Shown: positions 1 to 8,684 of the stretch, piece by piece
Position numbering within the stretch: position 1 is the first letter of the stretch
Layout: every line of letters begins with the position of its first letter
DNA from: Flavobacteriales bacterium
GTDB taxonomy: Bacteria > Bacteroidota > Bacteroidia > Flavobacteriales_D > Crocinitomicaceae
Assembly (NCBI GenBank): GCA_947460825.1
Contig: CANHHA010000030.1
Span: 1 to 33,708, forward strand
Length of the DNA stretch: 33,708 nucleotides
Reading direction: 5' to 3'
Position numbers and translations under genes: made by a program
The notes under the pieces: model-generated
Told to the model about the DNA's origin: nothing
The model's input: the letters and a program-made list of their open reading frames with translations, nothing else
The model's database searches: none

Positions 1-2610
1 AATCTTGGGTGACTGCACTATTACTCCATGCATACGTATACGGTGACGTGCCTCCTCCTACACTTACATCTATACTTCCCGTAGTGTTCCCATTACACTG
101 TACATTCACCTGCGTTGAACTCGCTGTTAATGGCGCCTGAGGTTGCGTAATCGTTGCTGCTACTGTATCCGTACAGCCGCTTGCATCCGTTACCACTACC
201 GTATATAATCCAATGCCTAAACTTGTTAAATCCTGGGTCGTCGATCCCGTGTTCCATACATACCCGTACGGGGACGTGCCTCCTATTACGCTTACATCTA
301 TACTTCCTGTTGTACTTCCATGACACAATACATTGACCTGCGTGGATGTCGCTGTTAATGAACTCTGCGGTTGTGTAATCGATCGAGTGATCGAGTCCTT
401 ACAGCCATTCGCGTCCGTTACGATTACCTCATAACTTCCCACTGTCAAGCCACTCGCATCCTGCGTCGTTTGACCATTGCTCCATACATACGTATATCCC
501 GCCGTGCCGCCACTTACACTTAAATCAATGCTCCCCGTCGCGTTGCCTGTACAACCTACAATTACCTGAGTACTCGTTAACGTTAATGCCGTCTGGGGTT
601 GGGTGATTGACGTTACTACCGTGTCCTTACATCCATTCGCATCCGTTACGATTACCGTATAGGTGCCCGAACCAATATTCAATAAATCTTGGGTGACTGC
701 ACTATTACTCCATGCATACGTATACGGTGACGTGCCTCCTCCTACACTTACATCTATACTTCCCGTAGTGTTCCCATTACACTGTACATTCACCTGTGTT
801 GAACTCGCTGTTAATGCCAGCTGGGGTTGGGTGATCGTTACACTCGTTTGGGCAGAACAGCCGTTCGCATCTGTTACGGTTACGCTGTACACGCCAGCAA
901 CAAGATTTGAAAGGTCTTGCAATGTGGCTCCGGTATTCCACACATAAGTATATGCTCCAGTACCGCCAGTTGGGGTTAGGTTAATGCTGCCGTTCGACTG
1001 ACCAAAACAAAGAATATTAACCTGAGTCGTGCTTAAGCTAAGTGGTGTTTGTGGCTGTGTAATCGCTGCTGTCGTAGTGGCTGTGCAACTATTGGCATCC
1101 GTTACAGTAACTGAATAATTTCCTGGAGCAAGCGGGCCAATATCTTGAGTGATTGCCCCCGAACTCCACAAATAAGAGTATCCTGCGGTACCTCCATTCA
1201 CCATTAAATCAATATATCCATTTGACTGATTGAAACAATTCACATTAATGATTTCTGTACTCAAAACAAGAGCTGGTGGAGACGAAACGGTAGCTGTTAA
1301 TGTTTGAACACAATTGTTAGCATCGGTTACTGCAACGGTATAACTACCATTAGGCAATCCTGTCGGATCTTGCAGCGTCGAGCTATTGGTCCATAAATAG
1401 CTGTATGGCGACGTTCCTCCAGTTGGAGACAAATTTATTGTGCCAGCAGCGCCATTAAAACATAGATTATTAGAAGCAAATGAACTTAAAAGCAAGGGGC
1501 TTAGGGGCTGTGTAATCGTTACAGTATTGGTCACCGTACAGTTGTTTAAGTCCGTTACCGTATATGAATAGGTGCCCGCCGCCAAACTGTCCATTCCATT
1601 ATAGGAGCCGGAAATAACTCCTTGGGCAGGAATGATCTCGTATCCATTGGGATTAACGATTAAGTTGTTTGGTCCCGTATATGATACATTATATCCATGG
1701 GTGTTGCCGTTATGCGGAGTTCCTCCTTGAACGTTTAAAACCACGGATCCTGAAGTGTCGCCGAAACAGTTTACATTCGTAATTCCTTGGGAAACGGTTA
1801 GCTGAGGGGGGTTGGCAATTGTAACCGTTCGAGTGGTGGTACATCCGCCGCCATTGTCAGATATGGTAAAGGTGTAGGTGCCTGGCGCAAGGTTTGTTAC
1901 TGTAAAACTACCTCCGTTGTTTGCAATCGCATTGGCTTGGTTTCCGGATAAGGGTCCCGCCCAAGATAGGCTGTAGCCTGGGCTGCCGCCTGAAACAGTG
2001 AATGTAGCAGAACCATTGGATTGATTAAAACAAGCGGCACCTTGCGTCGTGTGATTTACCGTTAAAGGCGTTGGTTGGGTGATGTTAATCGTTTGAGACA
2101 CGAAAGAACAATTATTCGAATCTATCACAGTAACAACATATTGGCCGACTGCTAATGAGTCTATTAAATACGAACTATAGTTTGGTGGAAATATTTCAGG
2201 AACTGAGTTGCCTGTTGGCCCTGGAGTTGGTCCTGTCCAAGAAATATTAAACCCTGTTTGACCGGGCGTTCCTGATGTCGCGGACAACCCAGATATCGTA
2301 ATAGACCCTAATCCACCATTACATGGTAAATTTGTAGAGGATAGAGCAGGGTTAATAACATTTGGCTGATTAATTTGAAAACTTCCCGACTGCGTACAAT
2401 CGTTTCCGTCAGTAATTAAATAGGTGTAGGATCCTGCTGTTAAATTCGTATAATTGGCAATAAAATCCTCTGGTTCAGTCGTTAATTGTTGTGCATTTCC
2501 AACTGGATTATTGTTGTTAGATAATTGAAAGGTATAGTCCGGTGTTCCTCCACTCACAGAAATATTTGCCACCCCTGTGTTTTGACCGAAACAAGGAACA
2601 TTTACAATTG
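1..2610 (-). repeat. Tandem SprB-repeat array, 228-bp period at the left end
   Basis: The coding repeats are periodic at the DNA level. The motif beginning AATCTTGGGTG at position 1 recurs, diverged, at 229, 457, 685, 913 and 1141, exactly 228 bp (76 codons) apart, then about 225 bp further at 1366. Units nearer the N-terminus (1400-2610) are more diverged and vary in length. Positions 1-132 match 685-816 with a single mismatch (113 versus 797), so the most recent copying involved units three periods apart. About eleven units are visible and the last is cut by the window edge. Confidence 0.9.
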
Positions 2611-3031
2611 CTGGAACCCCAACAATTGGCGGGGGTGGTGCAACAACTGCTGAGAGTTCAGAATTTGTACATTTGGTGGCTGAATTATTATAATGTGCTC
2701 GAATGTAATAGGTTCCTGCTGTCAGTCCAGGTGAAGTAAAAACCGGATTAGCTGTAAGTGGCGATGTGTAAACGGCAGCGGCATTTAAAAAGTTGGGAGT
2801 AGTGCCAATTCTAAATACCCATGGTCCGGCGGGGCTATTACACCCACAATTTAAAACACTATATTGTATTTGACTTAAACCACCGGGACAACTTGCCGGC
2901 GCAACTTGTACACCATAACAAAATTGTGCATGAAAACTGGAAGACCAAATATTGAGCAACACGAACAAAAGAAACGCAACACAACTCCGTTTTGGGTAAT
3001 TAAACAACAGACGAAAAAAACGAATTTTCAC
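1..3031 (-). CDS. SprB-repeat surface protein, 3' end beyond window
   Basis: The minus strand is open in one frame from 3031 to the left edge (about 1010 codons, no stop), so the C-terminus is missing. There is no ATG. The frame is closed upstream by TGA, leaving GTG at 3031 or TTG at 3037 as starts. Residues 1-36 form an export signal: basic n-region, hydrophobic CVAFLLFVLLNIW, likely cleavage after FHA. A short non-repeat region of about 110 residues follows. Then come about eleven immunoglobulin-like SprB repeats of 75-95 residues with the pattern NxxTGSIDVSVxGGTxPYxYxW, TQDLxxLxxGxYxVxVTDxxGC and ITQPQ. In the known family such proteins are large T9SS-exported cell-surface adhesins, SprB being the gliding adhesin of Flavobacterium. 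Whether this one serves gliding, attachment or neither cannot be told. A candidate promoter lies at 3064-3094. Confidence 0.88.
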   Translation of the reverse strand, partial: MKIRFFRLLFNYPKRSCVAFLLFVLLNIWSSSFHAQFCYGVQVAPASCPGGLSQIQYSVLNCGCNSPAGPWVFRIGTTPNFLNAAAVYTSPLTANPVFTSPGLTAGTYYIRAHYNNSATKCTNSELSAVVAPPPPIVGVPAIVNVPCFGQNTGVANISVSGGTPDYTFQLSNNNNPVGNAQQLTTEPEDFIANYTNLTAGSYTYLITDGNDCTQSGSFQINQPNVINPALSSTNLPCNGGLGSITISGLSATSGTPGQTGFNISWTGPTPGPTGNSVPEIFPPNYSSYLIDSLAVGQYVVTVIDSNNCSFVSQTINITQPTPLTVNHTTQGAACFNQSNGSATFTVSGGSPGYSLSWAGPLSGNQANAIANNGGSFTVTNLAPGTYTFTISDNGGGCTTTRTVTIANPPQLTVSQGITNVNCFGDTSGSVVLNVQGGTPHNGNTHGYNVSYTGPNNLIVNPNGYEIIPAQGVISGSYNGMDSLAAGTYSYTVTDLNNCTVTNTVTITQPLSPLLLSSFASNNLCFNGAAGTINLSPTGGTSPYSYLWTNSSTLQDPTGLPNGSYTVAVTDANNCVQTLTATVSSPPALVLSTEIINVNCFNQSNGYIDLMVNGGTAGYSYLWSSGAITQDIGPLAPGNYSVTVTDANSCTATTTAAITQPQTPLSLSTTQVNILCFGQSNGSINLTPTGGTGAYTYVWNTGATLQDLSNLVAGVYSVTVTDANGCSAQTSVTITQPQLALTASSTQVNVQCNGNTTGSIDVSVGGGTSPYTYAWSNSAVTQDLLNIGSGTYTVIVTDANGCKDTVVTSITQPQTALTLTSTQVIVGCTGNATGSIDLSVSGGTAGYTYVWSNGQTTQDASGLTVGSYEVIVTDANGCKDSITRSITQPQSSLTATSTQVNVLCHGSTTGSIDVSVIGGTSPYGYVWNTGSTTQDLTSLGIGLYTVVVTDASGCTDTVAATITQPQAPLTASSTQVNVQCNGNTTGSIDVSVGGGTSPYTYAWSNSAVTQD

Positions 3032-3063
3032 AATCAAACTTCAGGTTACTCCTATTTAACTTA

Positions 3064-3094
3064 CAAAAATATAGTAATTATAGGAGAACTACAA
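3064..3094 (-). promoter_or_regulatory. Candidate Bacteroidetes-type promoter for the SprB-repeat gene
   Basis: On the minus strand TATTTTTG (3071-3064) matches the Bacteroidetes -7 consensus TAnnTTTG. TTG at 3094-3092 lies 20 nt upstream, within the accepted -33 spacing. Transcription would start near 3058, about 27 nt before the GTG at 3031. This 95-bp gap is the only non-coding space upstream of the gene. Confidence 0.5.
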
Positions 3095-3126
3095 TAAATT
3101 CTATGTATATAACTAACGTTGAATTG

Positions 3127-5454
3127 TTAGTTCACCACAACTACTTTCCCTACCTTACGAGAAGTTCCTTCATTAGTTGCGGTCCAGATTAAATAAACAC
3201 CGCTTTCTACCTTTGAACCGTCTACGCGTTTACCATCCCAGGTGGCGGTGCCACCATTGGAGGTGGTCTTGAAAATTAAATTTCCAGCTACATCTGTCAC
3301 TTTAAAATCGGAATCATAGCGTATCCCTTGAATGGTAATTAACCCCTCATACCCGGGCCTTACTGGATTAGGGAACACCTTGGTTGATGAATAATCTGCG
3401 TCGTCTTGTGAAGCGTCTGAACGATACGAAATCAACCCCATGTCTGTGATAATGAACAACTCTCCCGTTTCTTGATTCATTTTAAGGTCGTAAATATTAT
3501 TAGAAATCAGTTCAGAATTTTCCTTAGTCAATTGCTGGATTATTTCTGAACCATCCGAGGATAATAAAACCAATCCCGCTCCGTTGGTAGCCATCCATTT
3601 TCGATTACCTCCGTCCACTTCAATATCTGTAATGTGCGTTGATCCTAGCACATATTCCACATTTCCTTCAAACCGCACCTTAATTCGCTGGGCGTTATAA
3701 TCTCCGGGGTTCGCTGAAAAAGAACCGGTGGTGTTATATAATACGGCAAATCCCGCATCGGTGCCAATCCATAACTCTCCATCTAAATCCACCGCTAGGG
3801 CGGTCACATTATCAGATGGAAGGGCTCCACTATAATCTCCGCTGGTTAAATTAATATAAAAATCATCACCAATATTATCCATGGTTTCTGAATAATTATA
3901 TCCAAACAATCCATTGGTTTCTGTCGCAAACCAAAGGTTTTGATCTTTATCAATTACCATTCGTGTAGTATACTTGTTGCGGGCAGCAGCACCACAGTCA
4001 AAGGCTTGCCAGGTGTTGTCAGTTTCTTTAACCACCAGCGGCCTGTCCGAACCGCCATTCAACACCCAAAGATTACCTTTATTATCATAGCACACATCGG
4101 ACGCTAAGCTCCATCCGCTTCCCGATAAACTTAACTGAATAAGGCTGTTTGTTTGATTATATACCGTACACGAATTATCGGTCGTATTGATAATTGAAAG
4201 GGGAAAGGCAGAATACGTGGATACAGCAACCTCATCTGGGTTTTTAGGGTTTACCGCAATATCAATGAAGTCGTGAATGTCTATTCCTTCCCATTGGGAA
4301 AGGGTAGTATTGTCGTTATATGACCAATTTTCGTCTTGAAATAAATAATACCCATGACGCAAAAATCCTGGGCTTTTGAATTCGAGTCGGCCGCTAGCAA
4401 TCGCCAACTTACCCTTATTCCAATCCATTGCAAAAAAATCATTCCTTGGCGGGCCTGGATAACTTACTTTTTCGAAGGAATAGGCGCCAATCACTCGAAT
4501 CGGACCACTGTATTCATCTGCAATCCACTTTTCGCCATTTTCAAGAACCACCATTTGATTTGGCCGGAAAAATATGCCTAAATAGAATGTTAAGGCAGAT
4601 TCAACCAATAGGCCTCCGTTATCATAGGTTAACAAGGCGCCGTCTGCCAACACATCTAATTGATTCGAGTGTTGCGAAAGATTGCTAATTTCTAAACCCA
4701 CCGAGTAATAGTCAAAATACACATACTCTGTCGGAAGTAATTTCAAAATTGTATCATTACTGTATTCGGCGGATTTTCGTAACACAAATACGTCCTCATT
4801 CACCTTTTCTATGGCGGCATATGAAGCATTACCAACGGGAGGCACTCGAGGGTCTACATTCCACCCCTGAACAGAGGGTAATAGTACATTTCCAAGGGTG
4901 CCCGTGTAAAGTTTTGTGGGACTCAGGGCTAAAATCTGTTGGTCTTGTACGGTTAAATCTACAATTGCTTCCATCCCATTTGTTGGGTAGTAGGTGTCCT
5001 TGATTTCGTTTTTCAATGGATTCACCAATACTACGCCAAAATCTGTAGCCACATAAATTATGTTTCCGTATCGATAAAAACGATTGATTGTTTTACTTCC
5101 AGAAATCGATGCTAACTTAATGGCGGGGATGTTAATCACTCTATCCCCTGAAATCTTATCAATGTTTCCGTTTTTGTACCCAATATAAAGCTCCTGACCT
5201 ATACTGTCGTAATATATACTGGAAAGCAAAATATCCGAGAGCCCGCTCATTTTATTGAGGAGTGTTTTTTCTTTCGAGTCAAGATGATACTTCATTAGGC
5301 CATTTTCATAGGCGGTATATACAAAATCATCATCTTTAGCTATATCTATTGCCCTCATCGTGGCCGTATGTAAACGCCACATGCCAGTTTCAATTTGTGC
5401 CGATACACTAAAAGAACCGATAAGAAAAATGCAAAACAAATAAAGCCTATTCAT
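3127..5454 (-). CDS. porZ: PorZ-like type IX secretion system protein (two propellers plus sorting domain)
   Basis: The product is 775 residues from the ATG at 5454. It has a signal peptide (MNRLYLFCIFLIGSFSVSAQ), then blade-like repeats such as DFVYTAYENGLMKYH, YIGYKNGNIDKI and YVATDFGVVLVNP, and further two-component-regulator-type propeller blades (LWFATETNGLFGYN, LWIGTDAGFAVLYN, KWMATNGAGLVLLS). The last ~85 residues, from TKVFPNPV, form a T9SS C-terminal sorting domain. Length and architecture match PorZ of the Porphyromonas attachment complex, which helps the PorU sortase attach anionic lipopolysaccharide to T9SS cargo. An in-frame ATG at 5490 would add 12 residues. The 5454 start gives a cleaner signal peptide, and a candidate -7 box at 5483-5476 lies inside that extension. 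An unrelated propeller/sorting-domain protein is possible but less likely. Other T9SS cargo is encoded nearby. Confidence 0.8.
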   Translation of the reverse strand: MNRLYLFCIFLIGSFSVSAQIETGMWRLHTATMRAIDIAKDDDFVYTAYENGLMKYHLDSKEKTLLNKMSGLSDILLSSIYYDSIGQELYIGYKNGNIDKISGDRVINIPAIKLASISGSKTINRFYRYGNIIYVATDFGVVLVNPLKNEIKDTYYPTNGMEAIVDLTVQDQQILALSPTKLYTGTLGNVLLPSVQGWNVDPRVPPVGNASYAAIEKVNEDVFVLRKSAEYSNDTILKLLPTEYVYFDYYSVGLEISNLSQHSNQLDVLADGALLTYDNGGLLVESALTFYLGIFFRPNQMVVLENGEKWIADEYSGPIRVIGAYSFEKVSYPGPPRNDFFAMDWNKGKLAIASGRLEFKSPGFLRHGYYLFQDENWSYNDNTTLSQWEGIDIHDFIDIAVNPKNPDEVAVSTYSAFPLSIINTTDNSCTVYNQTNSLIQLSLSGSGWSLASDVCYDNKGNLWVLNGGSDRPLVVKETDNTWQAFDCGAAARNKYTTRMVIDKDQNLWFATETNGLFGYNYSETMDNIGDDFYINLTSGDYSGALPSDNVTALAVDLDGELWIGTDAGFAVLYNTTGSFSANPGDYNAQRIKVRFEGNVEYVLGSTHITDIEVDGGNRKWMATNGAGLVLLSSDGSEIIQQLTKENSELISNNIYDLKMNQETGELFIITDMGLISYRSDASQDDADYSSTKVFPNPVRPGYEGLITIQGIRYDSDFKVTDVAGNLIFKTTSNGGTATWDGKRVDGSKVESGVYLIWTATNEGTSRKVGKVVVVN

Positions 5455-5475
5455 GGGCATGCAACGAATTTTAAA

Positions 5476-5483
5476 CAAATTTA
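5476..5483 (-). promoter_or_regulatory. Candidate -7 element upstream of porZ
   Basis: The minus strand reads TAAATTTG, a full match to TAnnTTTG. It ends 21 nt before the ATG at 5454 and lies downstream of the alternative ATG at 5490, so it favours the shorter start. I see no TTG at the usual -33 distance, so support is partial. Confidence 0.35.
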
Positions 5484-5522
5484 TTCCCATTTAATTAAAT
5501 TCCTTCTTCTTTTAACATTATT

Positions 5523-7196
5523 ATGATTCAAATTCCTTTTAATTTCGAGCCATATATGAATCGGCCCAACAACCACCTTTACGCAATAAGTGTTTTTTTG
5601 TTTCTTTTACCAAGCATCGTCATGGTCCTGACTCATGCCGCTTGGTTTTTGGGAATAGAAATTGGTGCTTGGATTTTTATAATAAGTTTGATTTTAAGTG
5701 CGGGGATTATTTTTCTTCTGGAAAAGCAACCCATACGCGCTAACATCACGGGTTTGTTTGTTGGCTTGATTCTTACATGGGGGAGCATCTATGTTTCAGG
5801 TCAATTCTACGACTGCTCTTTCGATGGTCAATGGTATCATCAAGATGCCATCATATTAATATCTGAAGGGTGGAATCCTATTTGGGATAATCCGATTCCC
5901 GACGCGGATGCTTCTGGATTAAATGCGAATTACGTAAATCATTATCCCAAGGCATCTTGGGCCATTCAAGCCGTGATGTTCCGGCTTACCGGAAATATTG
6001 AATCGGGAAAGTCAATACAGTTTTTATATTGGTTGTCCTTGATGTTTCTCCTAACACATTTCTTAAGGGCTCGTTTATCGTTTTCTTGGATAAAAACAAT
6101 CCTTTTGGTCTTATTCGTTTCGTTAAGCACAGTCAGCCTTGGACAAGTACACAGCTTTTACGTAGATGGGCTCTTGTATAGTTTGTTCGGGATTTTCTTA
6201 GTGTTTTTAATTGACTTTGTCTACTTCAAAAAGCCTACGGGATGGCTTTTAATTTTTGCATTCCTTGTTTTAGTAAATGTTAAGTTTACTGGGTTGGTTT
6301 ATGGGGGAGTATTGATGTTGGGAGCGACCCTATGGGTGTTTGCTCAACAAAAATCACTGCTCAAAAGGAGCATTGCTCGATTTGCACTTGCTGTGGTAAT
6401 TGGAGTTGGTATTATTGGTTATCCAACTTACGTGCGAAACACCTTATCTAAAGGCCATCCCTTATTTCCGATTATGGGTAAAAAGAATGAGGGGAAAATG
6501 ATTGCTGAAGTTCAATACCCCTTGGATTTCTTTAAAAAAAATCGTGTTCAGAAATTCGTGGCGGCGCATGGATCTATTCCAATATACACGGATCACGACC
6601 ATGCATCCGTAAGGAAGCCGTTGTTTAATACCCGCTTGATTCAAGATTCTATTCCATATTTTAAAAACCATCAACCGGTAACCATGAGTCCTTTCGGGCC
6701 TTTCGAAGGGGAGCTTTGGGTTTTATTTATTCCGATATTGCTCTTGTTTATTATCCGAAAACAACCCCTTGAATTATATGTTTTATTGGGAGTTCTGATT
6801 GGTTCTCTATGGATACAACCTGAGTTTTGGAATTTGCGTTATGCTCCTCAACTGCTGCTTTTACTCGCTATCTTTGTGGCAACTTCTATGAACCACAAAA
6901 GTGTTTGGGTAGGTCGTTACGCCCTGTTTTTTTCCTTTTTATTTGTAATTAATTCTGTTCTTGCAGTTAGTCAGAATTGGCGCTGGGTTTTTGAAAACAA
7001 CCGAGAATTAAGGAAGCAATTGGAACCAATGCGAAATTCTTGCGTTAAGGTACAAGCGGGGTGGATGAAGTCTTTTGAATTGAAGCTTAAAACGAACCAC
7101 ATCACTCCAATCTATACCCTTGATACGAATGCCGTATATGAGCCGTTTTTAGGAGATGCATTTAGTGGGTGGAAACATATGAAGGAAAAGAAATGA
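5523..7196 (+). CDS. GT-C-like integral membrane protein (probable polyprenyl-sugar glycosyltransferase)
   Basis: The product is a 557-residue polytopic membrane protein with roughly ten hydrophobic segments (for example about 20-40, 50-66, 74-92, 190-245 and 270-300), dominated by L, F, I and V. Residues ~94-140, between early membrane segments, form a hydrophilic loop with FDGQWYHQDAIILISEGWNP (D101, H106, D108). This resembles the Asp-bearing first external loop of GT-C glycosyltransferases, which use polyprenyl-phosphate sugars. It has no recognisable named family, so GT-C is inferred from topology and context. The gene starts a three-gene overlapping run: its TGA overlaps the next ATG as ATGA. 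The second ATG at 5556 is an equally plausible start. It is divergent from porZ across about 70 bp. A hypothetical membrane protein with another role remains possible. Confidence 0.6.
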   Translation: MIQIPFNFEPYMNRPNNHLYAISVFLFLLPSIVMVLTHAAWFLGIEIGAWIFIISLILSAGIIFLLEKQPIRANITGLFVGLILTWGSIYVSGQFYDCSFDGQWYHQDAIILISEGWNPIWDNPIPDADASGLNANYVNHYPKASWAIQAVMFRLTGNIESGKSIQFLYWLSLMFLLTHFLRARLSFSWIKTILLVLFVSLSTVSLGQVHSFYVDGLLYSLFGIFLVFLIDFVYFKKPTGWLLIFAFLVLVNVKFTGLVYGGVLMLGATLWVFAQQKSLLKRSIARFALAVVIGVGIIGYPTYVRNTLSKGHPLFPIMGKKNEGKMIAEVQYPLDFFKKNRVQKFVAAHGSIPIYTDHDHASVRKPLFNTRLIQDSIPYFKNHQPVTMSPFGPFEGELWVLFIPILLLFIIRKQPLELYVLLGVLIGSLWIQPEFWNLRYAPQLLLLLAIFVATSMNHKSVWVGRYALFFSFLFVINSVLAVSQNWRWVFENNRELRKQLEPMRNSCVKVQAGWMKSFELKLKTNHITPIYTLDTNAVYEPFLGDAFSGWKHMKEKK

Positions 7197-8071
7197 AAAC
7201 AGTATTGGATTTACTGAGGATTAAAAGTTGGATTAAAAATGGGTTTTTGTTTTTACCCGCTATTTTCTCGTTTCGACTTCTGCAGCTTGAGTTAATGTCT
7301 TCCTTGTTCCTGGGGGCACTTGCTTTTTCGCTCGTCAGTTCCTTTGTTTATGTGACAAACGACATTAAAGATTCCGATAGAGATGCCTTACACCCTCGAA
7401 AAAAAAACCGTCCGATTGCTGCGGGAAAAATCTCTAAACAACTCGCCTTTATTATTGGTTTTGGCATACTCATTAGCGCCTATTCAATTATGTTTTTAGC
7501 GCGATTACCCATGTTTTTTTTGGCGATTGTAAGTACTTATCTACTCTTGAACATCCTTTATTCTCTTGGATTAAAAACGCTTCCTTTGTTAGAATTATTC
7601 ATTGTAGCCATCAACTTTGTGCTTCGGGTGCTGGCCGGATGCGCGATCATTCTGGTTTCTCCATCTCACTGGATTTTAGTGGTGACGTTTTTCCTCGCCT
7701 TTCTGATGGTTGTTGTAAAAAGAAAATCGGAAATCATGCAATTACAAGGCCATGCCGTAAATCATCGCGCCGTATTGAAGGCATACAGTGTGGGGTTTTT
7801 AAATACCCTTACATATATCGCCGCCACAATAACGATTACCGCATATCTATTATACTCCATAGACCCTGCTGTTGTAAAAGCCTTGGGCACGGATTGGTTA
7901 ATGTACAGCTCCTTATTTGTGCTGATGGGGGTTATTCGATTTATTCAAATTAGCGAAATGAGTTTGTATGAAGGAGAGGGCGACCCAACAACCTTATTGT
8001 TTAAAGATCGGTTTTTACAAGGAACCGTCTGTTGTTGGATTTTGTACTTAATCGGGATTATCTATGTCTGA
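7193..8071 (+). CDS. UbiA-family prenyltransferase, decaprenyl-phosphate phosphoribosyltransferase-like
   Basis: The product is a 292-residue membrane protein of the UbiA superfamily. The Asp-rich motif NDIKDSDRD (56-64) is followed by HPRKKNRPIAAGK (67-79). The later cytosolic loop VVKRKSEIMQLQGHAVNHR carries the KRxSE signature typical of the 5-phosphoribosyl-1-diphosphate:polyprenyl-phosphate branch (Rv3806c type) rather than of quinone or heme enzymes. In that branch the enzyme moves phosphoribose from PRPP to polyprenyl phosphate, giving a membrane-bound pentose donor precursor. The ATG at 7193 overlaps the upstream stop as ATGA and follows GAAGGAAAAG; a start 24 nt earlier is less likely. 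Its 3' end overlaps the HAD gene by 8 nt, so the two are probably translationally coupled. Substrate specificity is inferred from motifs and context. Confidence 0.8.
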   Translation: MKTVLDLLRIKSWIKNGFLFLPAIFSFRLLQLELMSSLFLGALAFSLVSSFVYVTNDIKDSDRDALHPRKKNRPIAAGKISKQLAFIIGFGILISAYSIMFLARLPMFFLAIVSTYLLLNILYSLGLKTLPLLELFIVAINFVLRVLAGCAIILVSPSHWILVVTFFLAFLMVVVKRKSEIMQLQGHAVNHRAVLKAYSVGFLNTLTYIAATITITAYLLYSIDPAVVKALGTDWLMYSSLFVLMGVIRFIQISEMSLYEGEGDPTTLLFKDRFLQGTVCCWILYLIGIIYV

Positions 8072-8684
8072 CCCTTCCGATAAGCTTGCGCTGTTTGATT
8101 TTGACGGAACACTATATAAATACGACAGTATCCTTGCTTTTTGTCTTTTTTATTATCGGAAGAAACCGCTGAGAATCTGGCGAGTAATTATGCAGGTATA
8201 TGCATGGGTGCTATGGAAATCAAATCGAATAAACACCAGTACATTTAAGTCTAAATTTATTTGTTTTATTGCACGTGATTCCGCCCAGGAGGTTCAGCGT
8301 ATGGCTGCCCGATTTTGGGAAAATCAGAACGCGTTTAACGAAGAACTTATATTGGCCCTTCAACGTTGTCAAGAAGATAGCTTGTGTATTGTGGTGGTTT
8401 CTGCCTCACCTGATTTATTTATCCTTCCGGCCTGTGAAAAACTAGGCATTACGCATGTTATCTCAACTACCCTGCGAGTCCATGAGGACGGATATACCTT
8501 AGGTACAAATTGCAGGGGTTCTGAAAAAACAATCCGTTTAAGGGAGGCGTTTCCAACCCAACGCATTGTCCAAGCATATTCTGACAACACCGATGATCTT
8601 CCTTTATTACATGCTGCGGAACAGGGTTTTCTTGTAAAGAAAGGCGCTATTCGTTCCGTGCTTAACGCGGGTGATTTTCATTAA
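8064..8684 (+). CDS. HAD-IB family phosphatase, candidate polyprenyl-phosphoribose phosphatase
   Basis: The product is 206 residues with all four haloacid-dehalogenase motifs: motif I FDFDGTLYKYDS (nucleophile D12, acid D14), motif II VVSASPDLF (S113/S115), motif III Lys in RGSEKTIRL (K155) and motif IV YSDNTDDLPLL (D174, D177, D178). The helical insert between motifs I and II is the C1 cap of the HAD-IB group (SerB-like). Because it overlaps the prenyltransferase gene by 8 nt, I infer that it removes the 5-phosphate from polyprenyl-phospho-phosphoribose to give the active pentose donor. In mycobacteria an unrelated PAP2-type enzyme is assigned this step. A general HAD phosphatase is the alternative. 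The 3' end overlaps the convergent membrane-protein gene by 23 nt. Confidence 0.8.
   Translation: MSDPSDKLALFDFDGTLYKYDSILAFCLFYYRKKPLRIWRVIMQVYAWVLWKSNRINTSTFKSKFICFIARDSAQEVQRMAARFWENQNAFNEELILALQRCQEDSLCIVVVSASPDLFILPACEKLGITHVISTTLRVHEDGYTLGTNCRGSEKTIRLREAFPTQRIVQAYSDNTDDLPLLHAAEQGFLVKKGAIRSVLNAGDFH

Noticed and set aside
93..947. Short open frames on both strands inside the SprB array (for example 93-326 minus and 663-947 plus)
   Set aside because: They overlap the continuous repeat-coding frame and recur with its 228-bp period; their translations have no family features.
8267..8282. TATTGCACGTGATTCC as a parS-like site in the HAD gene
   Set aside because: Only the CACGTGA core and scattered bases agree; both half-sites are imperfect, so it is not separable from chance CACGTG hits.
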